DNA of 56,434 bases. It comes from JAUUSJ01 sp051880475. Its GTDB lineage: Bacteria > Bacillota > Clostridia > Lachnospirales > Lachnospiraceae. Below are positions 1 to 7,833 of the stretch, in pieces. The position numbers and the translations under genes were made by a program. Position 1 is the stretch's first letter; each line of letters begins with the position of its first letter. The stretch covers positions 1-56,434 of the forward strand of contig JBJEOA010000026.1 in NCBI GenBank assembly GCA_051880475.1. Reading direction: 5' to 3'. The notes below the pieces were generated by a model, which ran no database searches, had not been told where the DNA came from, and was given only the letters and a program-made list of their open reading frames with translations.

Positions 1-734
1 ATCGCCAAATGCAAATACGTCTCATCCTGTTGCTCATCATACTCAAATGTTATATTAAGATTCAATTTTTCATCTGTATAAGAAATCGATTCCTTCACCT
101 CTGGACTATATCCATACACAATATACATATCCTCTCCTTTATCTTCCTCTACAACTCGAGCCTTCATACATTCCAATAATCTTTCCGTAATTCTATCTTT
201 TTTCTCTCTCGATACTCTTCCCAAAAAACTACTAGAAAGAGAAATATTGCTGACTGGAACCATATCCATTTGAATCATTTCTTCTCTCATTTTCTCACGG
301 TACTCTAAAATTTTATCCAAATTTTCTTCTAACTTTATCTCCCAAAACATATACTGCATAATGTCTTCTTTGTTATCTGCACAGGCGATATCTGCGATTG
401 ATATCGAAACTACTGCTTTTTCAAAGTATTTTGTCAATGTTGTTCTATTAACCGAATCTTCTTTTATATTTTGAATAATATAACCATCCTTTATTCCAAA
501 TTTTTTCGCCATCTCTTTTAGAACTTCTTCTTTTTCTTCTCTCTGACTATATTTATTATTCGTATTTGCTGAAACTTCGACATGTCCCTCTATTCCATCT
601 GTACTATCTACAGTAGCCGCAAAAACCTTTAGAAACTCATTATCCATTTTGTGAAAAAAAATAGTGTTAATCTGTGAGAATATAAATATACTCACTACTG
701 TTATAATGATTACTTTTTTATATTTGCTATTCAC
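1..734 (-). CDS. ywmB: YwmB-family protein, C-terminus cut by window edge
   Basis: I read this from a GTG start at 734, with GGAGG about ten bases upstream; 244 codons are visible and the reading runs off the window edge. A hydrophobic N-terminus (roughly residues 5-20) suggests an exported or anchored protein. The C-terminal part has the signature I associate with YwmB: an ERLLECMKARVVEE helix, then YGYSP, then LNITFEYDEQQDETYLHL. YwmB proteins have a TATA-box-binding-like fold, occur in spore-forming Firmicutes and usually neighbour murA; their role is unknown. Family length is about 240 residues, so only a few C-terminal residues are missing. Here murA is 9 kb away. Confidence 0.75.
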   Translation of the reverse strand, partial: MNSKYKKVIIITVVSIFIFSQINTIFFHKMDNEFLKVFAATVDSTDGIEGHVEVSANTNNKYSQREEKEEVLKEMAKKFGIKDGYIIQNIKEDSVNRTTLTKYFEKAVVSISIADIACADNKEDIMQYMFWEIKLEENLDKILEYREKMREEMIQMDMVPVSNISLSSSFLGRVSREKKDRITERLLECMKARVVEEDKGEDMYIVYGYSPEVKESISYTDEKLNLNITFEYDEQQDETYLHLA

Positions 735-907
735 TGTCTATCTTCCTCCTTCTTTTTATAAGTATAGACAGTTTTTGTAAATATATACCAAATCAACGGT
801 GTTTTCCTTCATGAGGGTACTTACAAAAGTAAAGACAGGCTGATAAATTCACAAAAATAGGGCTTTCATCTTAGACACGAATAACTAAGAATTTCCGCCC
901 AAAATAT

Positions 908-954
908 AAAAAGGATATTGCAAATATACTCTTTTACTTTGCAATATCCTTTTT
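908..954 (-). terminator. Intrinsic terminator after the 77-residue membrane protein gene
   Basis: A perfect 17-bp stem (908-924 with 938-954) and a 13-base loop. It is followed on the minus strand by a T-rich tract. It lies between the small membrane protein gene and ywmB, so ywmB probably has its own promoter in 735-907. Confidence 0.8.
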
Positions 955-971
955 CACTTCTTCTTTTGTTA

Positions 972-1205
972 CTAGAAATTTTTTTCGCCTTCTGATAATA
1001 ATTCTTTTTGCATCTCCATCTGTATCATATTGTCTCTTAAACTCACTAACGCAGCTTCTTTTTTTATACGCTCAAATGTGCAAAAAACGAGAATACAACA
1101 TATAATTGTCGTAATAACCAATGGAACTGCAATAAATAGCATATCAGAAGATGTGCTTTTTCCTCTTGAATTATTTTTTAATTGTCTTCTTTTTCTCTTC
1201 CCCAT
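972..1205 (-). CDS. Small single-span membrane protein, unknown function
   Basis: 77 residues from ATG at 1205, preceded by AAGGAGG at good spacing. Residues 1-20 are strongly basic (KRKRRQLKNN). Residues about 22-43 form one membrane helix. The rest is a short charged, helix-prone tail. This layout (basic cytoplasmic start, one span, short coiled coil outside) resembles divisome proteins of the FtsL/DivIC type. The tail is too short for that call and I do not recognise the family. It is expressed in the same direction as the pseudouridine synthase gene upstream and the tiny ORF at 1209-1286, and ends at a clear terminator. Confidence 0.6.
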   Translation of the reverse strand: MGKRKRRQLKNNSRGKSTSSDMLFIAVPLVITTIICCILVFCTFERIKKEAALVSLRDNMIQMEMQKELLSEGEKNF

Positions 1206-1208
1206 TGC

Positions 1209-1286
1209 TTAACATTCCTCCTTACTAGATGCGAGTACAGTAACGATTGCAAAAGTCCAAAGCAATCCTATTGGACTTTCACTCAT
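1209..1286 (-). CDS. Candidate 25-residue hydrophobic peptide
   Basis: ATG at 1286 to TAA at 1209, peptide beginning MSESPIGLLWTFAIVTVL. It has no clear Shine-Dalgarno sequence, which keeps confidence low. Support comes from a second small ORF at 43378-43542 whose first 18 codons match at 10 of 18 residues (MNESLIALLCTLAIITTF). The DNA differences include several silent or conservative codon changes. The stop codon lies three bases before the next gene, and its last codons overlap that gene's ribosome site, so translational coupling is possible. Confidence 0.35.
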   Translation of the reverse strand: MSESPIGLLWTFAIVTVLASSKEEC

Positions 1287-1381
1287 TATTTATACTTATT
1301 GTACTATAGAATTTTTTCTTTGCCTATCCCCTTTTGTGAACTACTCGGCAGTAAATTACCAAAAATTTCCTCACAAAACTC

Positions 1382-2092
1382 TTAAAATTCTTCTGCATCT
1401 AATATATCAAATGCCTCTCCCTTTGGCTCTGTCTTAAACACCATTTTTTCTCCTGTTGTAGGATGGAAAAATGCGAGCCGAGTTGCATAAAGTCCGATGG
1501 TAACATATTTCTTTTTCTTCTTTTGAAAAATAGGATTATATTTTGTATCTCCATAGATTCCAGCGTGATGAGCAGCAAATTGGGCGCGGATTTGATGATG
1601 TCTTCCAGTTTTTAGATGAATTAATACATAAGTATAATCACCTTGATCTGTCTGAATTTCGTCTAATACTTCATACTCTAACTCTGCCCTCTTAGCCCCC
1701 TTGACCTTCTCATCTACTACTTTTGAGGTATTTGTCTTTGGATCTTTTAAAAGATAATCAATAAAAACACCATCTGGCTCTTTTAATATGCCAGTTAAAA
1801 TTGCCTGATACGTTTTTTCCATCTTATCTTCTTGTATTTGTCTGCCCAGATTGGCAGCCGCCTCCTTTGTCTTAGCAAATACAACAATTCCACCGACTGG
1901 TCGGTCTAGCCTATGAATTAAATAAATCTCTGGCTCTCGTTGTTTTTTCTCCTTCTCATATAAATAAGTTTTCAAATAATGAAGCAAATCTACAGACACA
2001 GTTTTGTCGCTCTGCACAGGCATTCCCTGTGGCTTTTCACAGACAATAATATCTTTATCTTCATATAATATACTCACTTTTTTCTTGTGCAT
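1382..2092 (-). CDS. RluA-family pseudouridine synthase
   Basis: Converts uridine to pseudouridine in RNA. The HRLD motif with the catalytic Asp is at about residues 60-63, followed by PVGGIVVFAKT and later the GRHHQIRAQFA motif of the RluA family. There is no N-terminal S4 domain; at about 236 residues it is a short form, so the rRNA or tRNA target cannot be named. I chose the ATG at 2092 because GGAGG sits at 2101-2105, eight bases before it; the ATG at 2107 overlaps that ribosome site. The response regulator gene ends just upstream (2111), so the two are probably cotranscribed. Confidence 0.9.
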   Translation of the reverse strand: MHKKKVSILYEDKDIIVCEKPQGMPVQSDKTVSVDLLHYLKTYLYEKEKKQREPEIYLIHRLDRPVGGIVVFAKTKEAAANLGRQIQEDKMEKTYQAILTGILKEPDGVFIDYLLKDPKTNTSKVVDEKVKGAKRAELEYEVLDEIQTDQGDYTYVLIHLKTGRHHQIRAQFAAHHAGIYGDTKYNPIFQKKKKKYVTIGLYATRLAFFHPTTGEKMVFKTEPKGEAFDILDAEEF

Positions 2093-2110
2093 CTTTCTTT
2101 CCTCCATATA

Positions 2111-2797
2111 TTATAGCTTGAAACGGTATCCAATTCCCCATATTGTCTCTATATAACTTTGTTTTCCAGCTTCTTCTATTTTTTCTCGAATTTTTTTAAT
2201 ATGTACTGTAACTGTCGCACTCTCTCCCACACTTTTCATTCCCCATATTTTTCGAAATAATTCTTCTTTGGAAAAAACTCGATTTGGATACGAGGCTAAA
2301 AAAGAGAGTAAATCAAATTCCTTTGAAGTAAATATCACTTCTTTTTCACCTACAAAAACTCTCCTAGCCGTCTTGTCAATCTTTAAATCTCTTATAACTA
2401 AAACGTCATTTGGCTTAATCGTTTTTCCAACTAATCTGTCATATCTAGATAAATGTGCTTTCACTCTGGCTACTAACTCACTTGGACTAAATGGTTTTGT
2501 AATATAATCATCTGCACCTAATCCAAATCCTCTGATTTTATCAATATCGTCTGTCTTGGCTGAGACAAACAATATCGGAATATCTTTTTGTTCTCGTACT
2601 TTTTTACAAACTTCAAATCCATCTATATCTGGGAGCATAATATCTAATATAATCATATCATATTCTACCTTTAACGCCTTTCTTAGCGCTCTTCTCCCGC
2701 TTTCTTCGATATCTACTCTAAATCCATTCAGCTGCAAATAATCTTTTTCTAAATCTGCTGTTTCTTTTTCATCTTCGACAATAAGAATATACTTCAT
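2111..2797 (-). CDS. OmpR/PhoB-family response regulator, orphan
   Basis: Two-domain transcription regulator. The receiver domain (about residues 1-120) has the acidic pair E8-D9, phospho-acceptor D52 in ILDIMLPDIDG and K101 in ITKPFSP. A winged-helix DNA-binding domain fills about 130-228 (LLSFLASYPNRVFSKEELF, then the RGIGYRF-like ending GIGYRFKL). It has a good ribosome site (GGAGGTGGAAGA). No histidine kinase gene adjoins it: upstream is coaBC and downstream a pseudouridine synthase. The partner kinase is outside the window, or is the stand-alone kinase-like protein at 19100, which cannot be judged from sequence. Confidence 0.92.
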   Translation of the reverse strand: MKYILIVEDEKETADLEKDYLQLNGFRVDIEESGRRALRKALKVEYDMIILDIMLPDIDGFEVCKKVREQKDIPILFVSAKTDDIDKIRGFGLGADDYITKPFSPSELVARVKAHLSRYDRLVGKTIKPNDVLVIRDLKIDKTARRVFVGEKEVIFTSKEFDLLSFLASYPNRVFSKEELFRKIWGMKSVGESATVTVHIKKIREKIEEAGKQSYIETIWGIGYRFKL

Positions 2798-3235
2798 TCT
2801 TCCACCTCCGTTTCATATGTTTTTCGCATTTTGCCCTTAATACAATACTGTAGTCTCAAAATTTCCCATTTTTTACAATTCTCGTTTTTATTTTCTCGTC
2901 ATATTATACCCTTTCATATCTTAACACACTCACTACATAAAATTTTGTTGCATTATAGGAAAGAAATGAAAAACTGAAAATACTTCTGAAATTCGTCCAA
3001 CGATAAAAAAAGGCGCAAATCTTCTTCTTTGCGCCTTCCGTATTCCTTATTTGCTTTTCAAACATGAATGTCTATCATAACGAAAATCACATTGTATATG
3101 CTTATTATACACTAATGTCTTCCAATTTACTAGTTAAAAAAAAATTTTTTTCATAAAATAATTCTAATCCATATTACTTTTCTGAGTTGACACTCTACCT
3201 TGCTAAAATTACATATAACATCTTCATCTATTTAA
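2798..3235. other. Intergenic stretch between coaBC and the response regulator
   Basis: 438 bases without a credible ORF on either strand. The only clear element is the terminator at 3004-3037, listed separately. The promoter of the response regulator must lie in 2815-3000, but I cannot single out convincing -35/-10 boxes there. Confidence 0.5.
3004..3037 (-). terminator. Terminator of the pan-coa operon
   Basis: 10-bp stem rich in GC (AAGGCGCAAA at 3010-3019 with TTTGCGCCTT at 3028-3037), followed on the minus strand by a run of T. It lies about 200 bases beyond the coaBC stop. Confidence 0.75.
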
Positions 3236-4432
3236 TTAACAAAAACTTTTCTCCTTGATATAATCCAATATTTTATCTGCGACTTCTTGCTTTGTTAATA
3301 TTGGCAATTCTATCTGACTATCTTTTGTGATTATCGTAACAATATTGGTATCAGTATTAAAACCGGCACCTTTCACTTTTAGATTATTTGCTACAATCAT
3401 ATCTACATTTTTCTTCTCTAATTTTTTTCTGGAGTTTTCTATCATATTTTGTGTTTCCATAGAAAATCCGCAAATAAACTGTCCCTCTTTTTTGTTCTCT
3501 CCAAGATATTTTAAAATATCTTGTGTTCTCTCTAAAGAGATAGACATATTGTCATCTTTTTTCTTTACTTTCTCATCGCTGACTATCGCTGGCCTATAAT
3601 CTGCCACAGCTGCTGATTTTATAATAATATCACTCTCTTCGCTGTGAGCTTTTACTGCCTCGAACATATCTTTTGCACTCTCAACCGGAATGACATCTAC
3701 AAATCGCGGTGGAGCGATTGAAACGGGTCCTGTCACAAGAGTAACATCGGCTCCTCTTAACATTGCCTGTCTTGCAATGGCATACCCCATTTTTCCTGAA
3801 GAATGATTCGTAATAAAGCGAACAGGGTCTATTGCCTCTCTCGTCGGTCCTGCTGTCACAAGAACTTTTTTGCCAATTAAATCTTTTTCACATGCAATTG
3901 CTCTTAAGATATAATCTACTAATACTTCTTCTGATGGCAATTTTCCCGCACCGACATCTCGGCACGCAAGTCTTCCTACCGCCGGAGAGACAATTTCAAA
4001 TCCATATTTTTCTAAAATTTTTAAGTTATCTTGTACAATCGGATTTTCAAACATATGCGTATTCATAGCTGGAGCTACAATTTTAGGAGCCTCACACGCA
4101 AGCACTGTCGTCGTTAACATATCATCTGCAATTCCGTGAGCCATCTTTGCGATTACATTTGCAGAAGCTGGTGCGATAAGCATCGCATCTGCCTTTTGTG
4201 CTAATGATACATGGGCTACATGAAATTGAAAATTTCGGTCAAATGTGTCAACGAGACATTTATGATTTGTCAATGTCTCAAACGCTGTTGGATGTATAAA
4301 ATTAGTTGCATTTTGAGTCATAATAACATGCACATCGCAGTTCATTTTAATAAGCATACTTGCCACATTTGCCATTTTATAAGCCGCAATGCTCCCTGTC
4401 ACTCCTAATACAACTGTCTTTCCTTTTAACAT
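3236..4432 (-). CDS. coaBC: Bifunctional phosphopantothenoylcysteine decarboxylase / phosphopantothenate-cysteine ligase
   Basis: Joins cysteine to 4'-phosphopantothenate and decarboxylates the product to 4'-phosphopantetheine. The N-terminal CoaC flavoprotein domain (about 1-180) shows GVTGSIAAYK, the catalytic His near residue 74, PAMNTHM at 121-127 and the active-site Cys at 157. The C-terminal CoaB domain (about 188-398) starts KVLVTAGPTREAIDPVRF and carries NHSSGKMG and KVKK. The length, 398 residues, is normal. It is the last gene of the pantothenate cluster, separated from panD by a strong hairpin (4455-4504). A GGAGG ribosome site lies just before the ATG. Confidence 0.97.
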   Translation of the reverse strand: MLKGKTVVLGVTGSIAAYKMANVASMLIKMNCDVHVIMTQNATNFIHPTAFETLTNHKCLVDTFDRNFQFHVAHVSLAQKADAMLIAPASANVIAKMAHGIADDMLTTTVLACEAPKIVAPAMNTHMFENPIVQDNLKILEKYGFEIVSPAVGRLACRDVGAGKLPSEEVLVDYILRAIACEKDLIGKKVLVTAGPTREAIDPVRFITNHSSGKMGYAIARQAMLRGADVTLVTGPVSIAPPRFVDVIPVESAKDMFEAVKAHSEESDIIIKSAAVADYRPAIVSDEKVKKKDDNMSISLERTQDILKYLGENKKEGQFICGFSMETQNMIENSRKKLEKKNVDMIVANNLKVKGAGFNTDTNIVTIITKDSQIELPILTKQEVADKILDYIKEKSFC

Positions 4433-4454
4433 ATTTTCTCCTCCAAAATTACCA

Positions 4455-4504
4455 TAAACCGTATTAGTACCTAAAGCAAGTGCTTAAAGTACAAATACGG
4501 TTTA
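4455..4504 (-). other. Intercistronic hairpin between panD and coaBC
   Basis: A 16-base arm at 4455-4470 pairs with 4489-4504 with one mismatch. Inside the loop a second 5-bp stem forms (AAGCA with TGCTT). No T-run follows on the minus strand, and it ends about 20 bases before the coaBC ribosome site. It therefore looks like an RNA-processing or stability element rather than a plain terminator. Confidence 0.6.
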
Positions 4505-4519
4505 GTGAAAACAATTTTA

Positions 4520-4912
4520 TTATTCCATGTCCTGCAATAATCCGTGTTTTTCATAATTTGTAATACGGCTTATTTTATTTTCGTCATCTACAAATACAAC
4601 TGTTGGCTTATGTGTTTTTGCCTCTTCTGGTGTCATAGAAGCATAGCACATAATAATAATTTTATCATTTGTGCTAACACATCTTGCTGCCGCTCCATTT
4701 AGGCAAATCATTCCGCTTCCTCTCTCACCTGCGATTGTGTAAGTCTCAAAACGAGCGCCATTATTAATATCTACAATCTGTACTTTCTCATATTCACAGA
4801 TGCCAGACTGCTCTAATAATTCTTCATCTACCGTGATACTTCCCACATAATCAAGCTCTGCCTGCTTTACAGTTGCTCTGTGAATTTTTGATTTTAATAT
4901 AGATAATTCCAT
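4520..4912 (-). CDS. panD: Aspartate 1-decarboxylase
   Basis: Makes beta-alanine from aspartate for pantothenate synthesis. 130 residues, the usual size for the pyruvoyl enzyme. The self-cleavage site Gly24-Ser25 is present in DYVGSITV; Ser25 becomes the pyruvoyl group. Lys9 and the downstream GERGSGMICLNGAAAR and DKIIIMCYA motifs fit the family. It follows panC by 14 bases in the same operon. Confidence 0.97.
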   Translation of the reverse strand: MELSILKSKIHRATVKQAELDYVGSITVDEELLEQSGICEYEKVQIVDINNGARFETYTIAGERGSGMICLNGAAARCVSTNDKIIIMCYASMTPEEAKTHKPTVVFVDDENKISRITNYEKHGLLQDME

Positions 4913-4926
4913 TTTGGATCCTCCGC

Positions 4927-5769
4927 TTATGCTATAATTGTATTGTCTATTAATCTCGTCTTGCCAATATAAACTGCGATTGCAATTAGCGTATCAGGTT
5001 TTACTTCTGCTACAGGTTCAATTGTAAGCGAATTTACCGCCTCAATATAGTCTATTCTTGCAAGTGGTTCAGACTCTAAAACCTTTCTCATCTCTGCTTT
5101 TATAATTTCTGTGCTTACTTCTCCATTTTTCACTAATTCTTCTGCTAGGAAAATAGATTTGCTAAGACAAAGAGCTGCTTTTCTTTCTTCCTCTGACAAA
5201 TAAGTATTTCTAGAGCTTTTTGCAAGACCATCTTCTTCTCGAACAATTGGACATCCGATAATCTCGATATCCATATTTAAATCTGCTACCATTCTCTTAA
5301 TCACTGCGAGCTGCTGTGCATCTTTTTGTCCAAAATAAGCTCTATCTGGCTTTACAATATTGAAAAATTTATTTACAACTGTACATACTCCTCTAAAATG
5401 AGTAGGACGTGTTTTTCCACAAAGTCCCTTTGTAAGACCATTCATATCCACAAAAGAGCAAAAACCATCTTCATACATTTCTTCTACTTCTGGGTGGAAA
5501 ATTAAATCCACACCAATCTCTTCACAGAGAGCTGCATCTCTCTCCAAATCTCTTGGATAAGCCTCTAAGTCTTCTGTTGGTCCAAACTGCATTGGATTTA
5601 CAAAAATACTTGCCACTGTCTTATCATTATTCTCTACGGATTTTTTCATGAGGCTTGCATGTCCCTCATGTAAATACCCCATTGTTGGAACATATCCAAC
5701 AGATAATCCTTCTTTTCTCCAAGCTTTCACTTGTTCCCTTACTTCTTTTACTGTACCTACAATTTTCAT
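4927..5769 (-). CDS. panC: Pantothenate synthetase (pantoate-beta-alanine ligase)
   Basis: ATP-dependent joining of pantoate and beta-alanine. The nucleotidylyl-transferase signature is PTMGYLHEGHASL; further family motifs are FVNPMQFGPTEDL, PRDLERD, FRGVCTVVNKFFNIV, FGQKDAQQ and the KMSKS-like KSSRNTYLS. I chose the ATG at 5769 (MKIVGTVKEV), which fits the family start and has an AAAGGAT-type ribosome site; a TTG eight codons upstream would extend it but lacks that site. This gives 280 residues. It lies between panB and panD on the same strand. Confidence 0.96.
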   Translation of the reverse strand: MKIVGTVKEVREQVKAWRKEGLSVGYVPTMGYLHEGHASLMKKSVENNDKTVASIFVNPMQFGPTEDLEAYPRDLERDAALCEEIGVDLIFHPEVEEMYEDGFCSFVDMNGLTKGLCGKTRPTHFRGVCTVVNKFFNIVKPDRAYFGQKDAQQLAVIKRMVADLNMDIEIIGCPIVREEDGLAKSSRNTYLSEEERKAALCLSKSIFLAEELVKNGEVSTEIIKAEMRKVLESEPLARIDYIEAVNSLTIEPVAEVKPDTLIAIAVYIGKTRLIDNTIIA

Positions 5770-5822
5770 ATTTTTACCTATCCTTTTCCTCAATATCCGC
5801 CTGCGAATATATTCATGTCAGT

Positions 5823-6650
5823 TTAATAAAGTTTTTCTAAAACTTCTTCTTTTATTGTATACTCATGCTCTTTTGCTGGGAAGCTTCCATCTTTTACTTC
5901 CTTATCGTACTGTGCAAATGCATTTTTCATGATTTCTCCCACGTTTGCGAATTTTTTAACAAATTTTGGTGTGAAATCAGAGAATAATGCAAGCATATCC
6001 TGATATACAAGTACCTGTCCGTCACATCCATTTCCTGCACCGATTCCGATTGTTGGAATAGAAATGCTCTCAGACACTAATTTTGCTAATTTAGCTGGCA
6101 CACATTCAAGAACTACTGCGAATGCACCTGCTTCCTCCACTGCTTTTGCGTCTTCTAATAATTTCTTTGCTGCCGCCTCTGTCTTTCCCTGTACCTTAAA
6201 GCCACCAAATGCATTGATAGACTGAGGTGTCAATCCAAGATGAGCTACAACTGGAATAGAAGCGGATACAATTGCCTTAATCTGTGGGCAAACTTCTTTT
6301 CCACCCTCTAATTTTACTGCCTGTCCACGGCCTTCTTTCATCAATCTACCTGCATTTACAACAGCATCATAGACAGATGTCTGATAAGACATAAATGGCA
6401 TATCAATGACAACAAGAGCATTTTTCGCTCCTCTTGATACTGCTGCTCCGTGGTGAATCATATCTTCCATTGTGACAGAAATGGTATCTTCATATCCTAA
6501 AATAACATTTCCTAGGGAATCCCCTACTAAAATACTATTAATTCCAGCCTCATCTATTAATTTTGCTGTAGAATAATCATATGCTGTAAGCATAGAAATT
6601 TTCTCGTTTCTCTGTTTCATTTCCTGAAATGTTGTTACTGTATTTTTCAT
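5823..6650 (-). CDS. panB: 3-methyl-2-oxobutanoate hydroxymethyltransferase
   Basis: Adds a methylene-tetrahydrofolate carbon to alpha-ketoisovalerate to give ketopantoate. Family motifs: ISMLTAYDYSTAKLIDEAG, LVGDSLGNVILGYEDT, VVIDMPFMSY, VKLEGG, VAHLGLTPQS, IGIGAGNGCDGQVLV. The reading frame stays open to an ATG at 6743, but similarity to PanB starts at MKNTVTTFQEMKQRNEK, so I place the start at 6650. Its ribosome site is weak, so the 31-residue extension cannot be ruled out. It follows the DUF2520 gene closely. Confidence 0.94.
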   Translation of the reverse strand: MKNTVTTFQEMKQRNEKISMLTAYDYSTAKLIDEAGINSILVGDSLGNVILGYEDTISVTMEDMIHHGAAVSRGAKNALVVIDMPFMSYQTSVYDAVVNAGRLMKEGRGQAVKLEGGKEVCPQIKAIVSASIPVVAHLGLTPQSINAFGGFKVQGKTEAAAKKLLEDAKAVEEAGAFAVVLECVPAKLAKLVSESISIPTIGIGAGNGCDGQVLVYQDMLALFSDFTPKFVKKFANVGEIMKNAFAQYDKEVKDGSFPAKEHEYTIKEEVLEKLY

Positions 6651-6751
6651 GTCTATTTTGCCACTTAAAATCATACAAAGGATATTCTGTATTGACATCC
6701 CAATATATGATACGAACCCTAGTAGCTTCTCCTTTCTCGTCATACTACCAA

Positions 6752-7612
6752 CTACTGATATATCGTTTCATTCAATATATCTTGAAGTTCTCTATAATCT
6801 GTTTCTTCGTGTTTTTTCTTAGCAATCTCTACAAGTTTCTTAGATAATAAACTGTATAAAAGTTTATCCTCACCTTCTAGCACTCTTAAATGTTTCTTGA
6901 CTGTGCCGATATCATTTCTCTCTACAGGACCTGTTAAACTAGATACGCATCCGCCCTCCACAATATGCTCGACATTTCCAAGTAAAATGGGCAAGAGTGC
7001 GTGGGAAGAGAACTCCTTAGACAGTCCACATTTTGAGAGTAAATCAGAGGCCTGCTGTGCCAGGGCAATTACTTGATTGCTGCAAGTAGCCGCCGCAGTG
7101 TGATAAAGAATCTTTTTTTCTGGTGCAATTTCTTCAATATGATTGCCCATAGATATAAAAAGTTCCTTCATCTGTTCTAAATACTCATTATCTCCTTCAA
7201 TTGTAAAATAAGCGTTGGATAGTTCTTTGTAAGATGTGAGTTTATCACTCACCGCAAAGAGTGGATGAATCGAATAGCCATAAGAATGATATTGGCCAAT
7301 TCCCGGAAATGCTTCTGCGCTCGTCAAAGCGCCACTGCAATGACATATAACTTTATTTTGAATCGAATACTGCGTTATGTATTCCCAAGTTTTCTTTATA
7401 ACCCCATCTGGAACAGTAAGAAATAGAGCATCACTTTCTCTCACAATGTCTTCTAGTTGCTCGTATGCTTTTGTTTTTGTAAATAAAGCAGCCTCTCTAG
7501 CAGCAGACATATCTTTGTCATAATATCCTGACATCAGCTGTCCATGTATCTGAAAGTATTTTCCAAGGGAAAATCCAACTTTCCCAGCTCCAATAAATCC
7601 TATCTTCATCAT
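6752..7612 (-). CDS. Rossmann/DUF2520 protein, candidate ketopantoate reductase (PanG type)
   Basis: The N-terminal Rossmann domain has the NAD(P) motif GFIGAGKVGFSLG (about 4-16). The C-terminal DUF2520 helical domain has YHTAAATCSNQVIAL and LTGPVERND. It opens the panB-panC-panD-coaBC run, and no panE or ilvC is seen here. From memory, Francisella PanG, a ketopantoate reductase unrelated to PanE, has relatives in Enterococcus and Clostridioides; I believe this is that family but cannot check. The missing pathway step and the gene order make NADPH-dependent ketopantoate reduction the best guess. Ribosome site AAGGAAGGTG before ATG at 7612. Confidence 0.75.
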   Translation of the reverse strand: MMKIGFIGAGKVGFSLGKYFQIHGQLMSGYYDKDMSAAREAALFTKTKAYEQLEDIVRESDALFLTVPDGVIKKTWEYITQYSIQNKVICHCSGALTSAEAFPGIGQYHSYGYSIHPLFAVSDKLTSYKELSNAYFTIEGDNEYLEQMKELFISMGNHIEEIAPEKKILYHTAAATCSNQVIALAQQASDLLSKCGLSKEFSSHALLPILLGNVEHIVEGGCVSSLTGPVERNDIGTVKKHLRVLEGEDKLLYSLLSKKLVEIAKKKHEETDYRELQDILNETIYQ

Positions 7613-7789
7613 ATATCACCTTCCTTATAGGTGATACCCTAAGTCTTATTCCTAATCATAGATATAAGCTTAACTATATGATTCCAGCTAAAGTGTATAT
7701 GTTTACCGGTATAGTTTCGTTTCGAATACTATCCGCATCTACTATATCATTAATTTTCTCACTTGTAAATATTTTTTATTTATAGCTAT

Positions 7790-7824
7790 GCCCGCAAAAG
7801 ACATGATAGCCATGTTCTGCGGGC
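7790..7824 (-). terminator. Hairpin downstream of metK
   Basis: GCCCGCA pairs with TGCGGGC, with weaker inner pairing. It starts ten bases beyond the metK stop. The T-tract on the minus strand is poor (ATAAATAAAAAATATTT), so efficiency is uncertain. Confidence 0.5.
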
Positions 7825-7833
7825 GTAATATTT

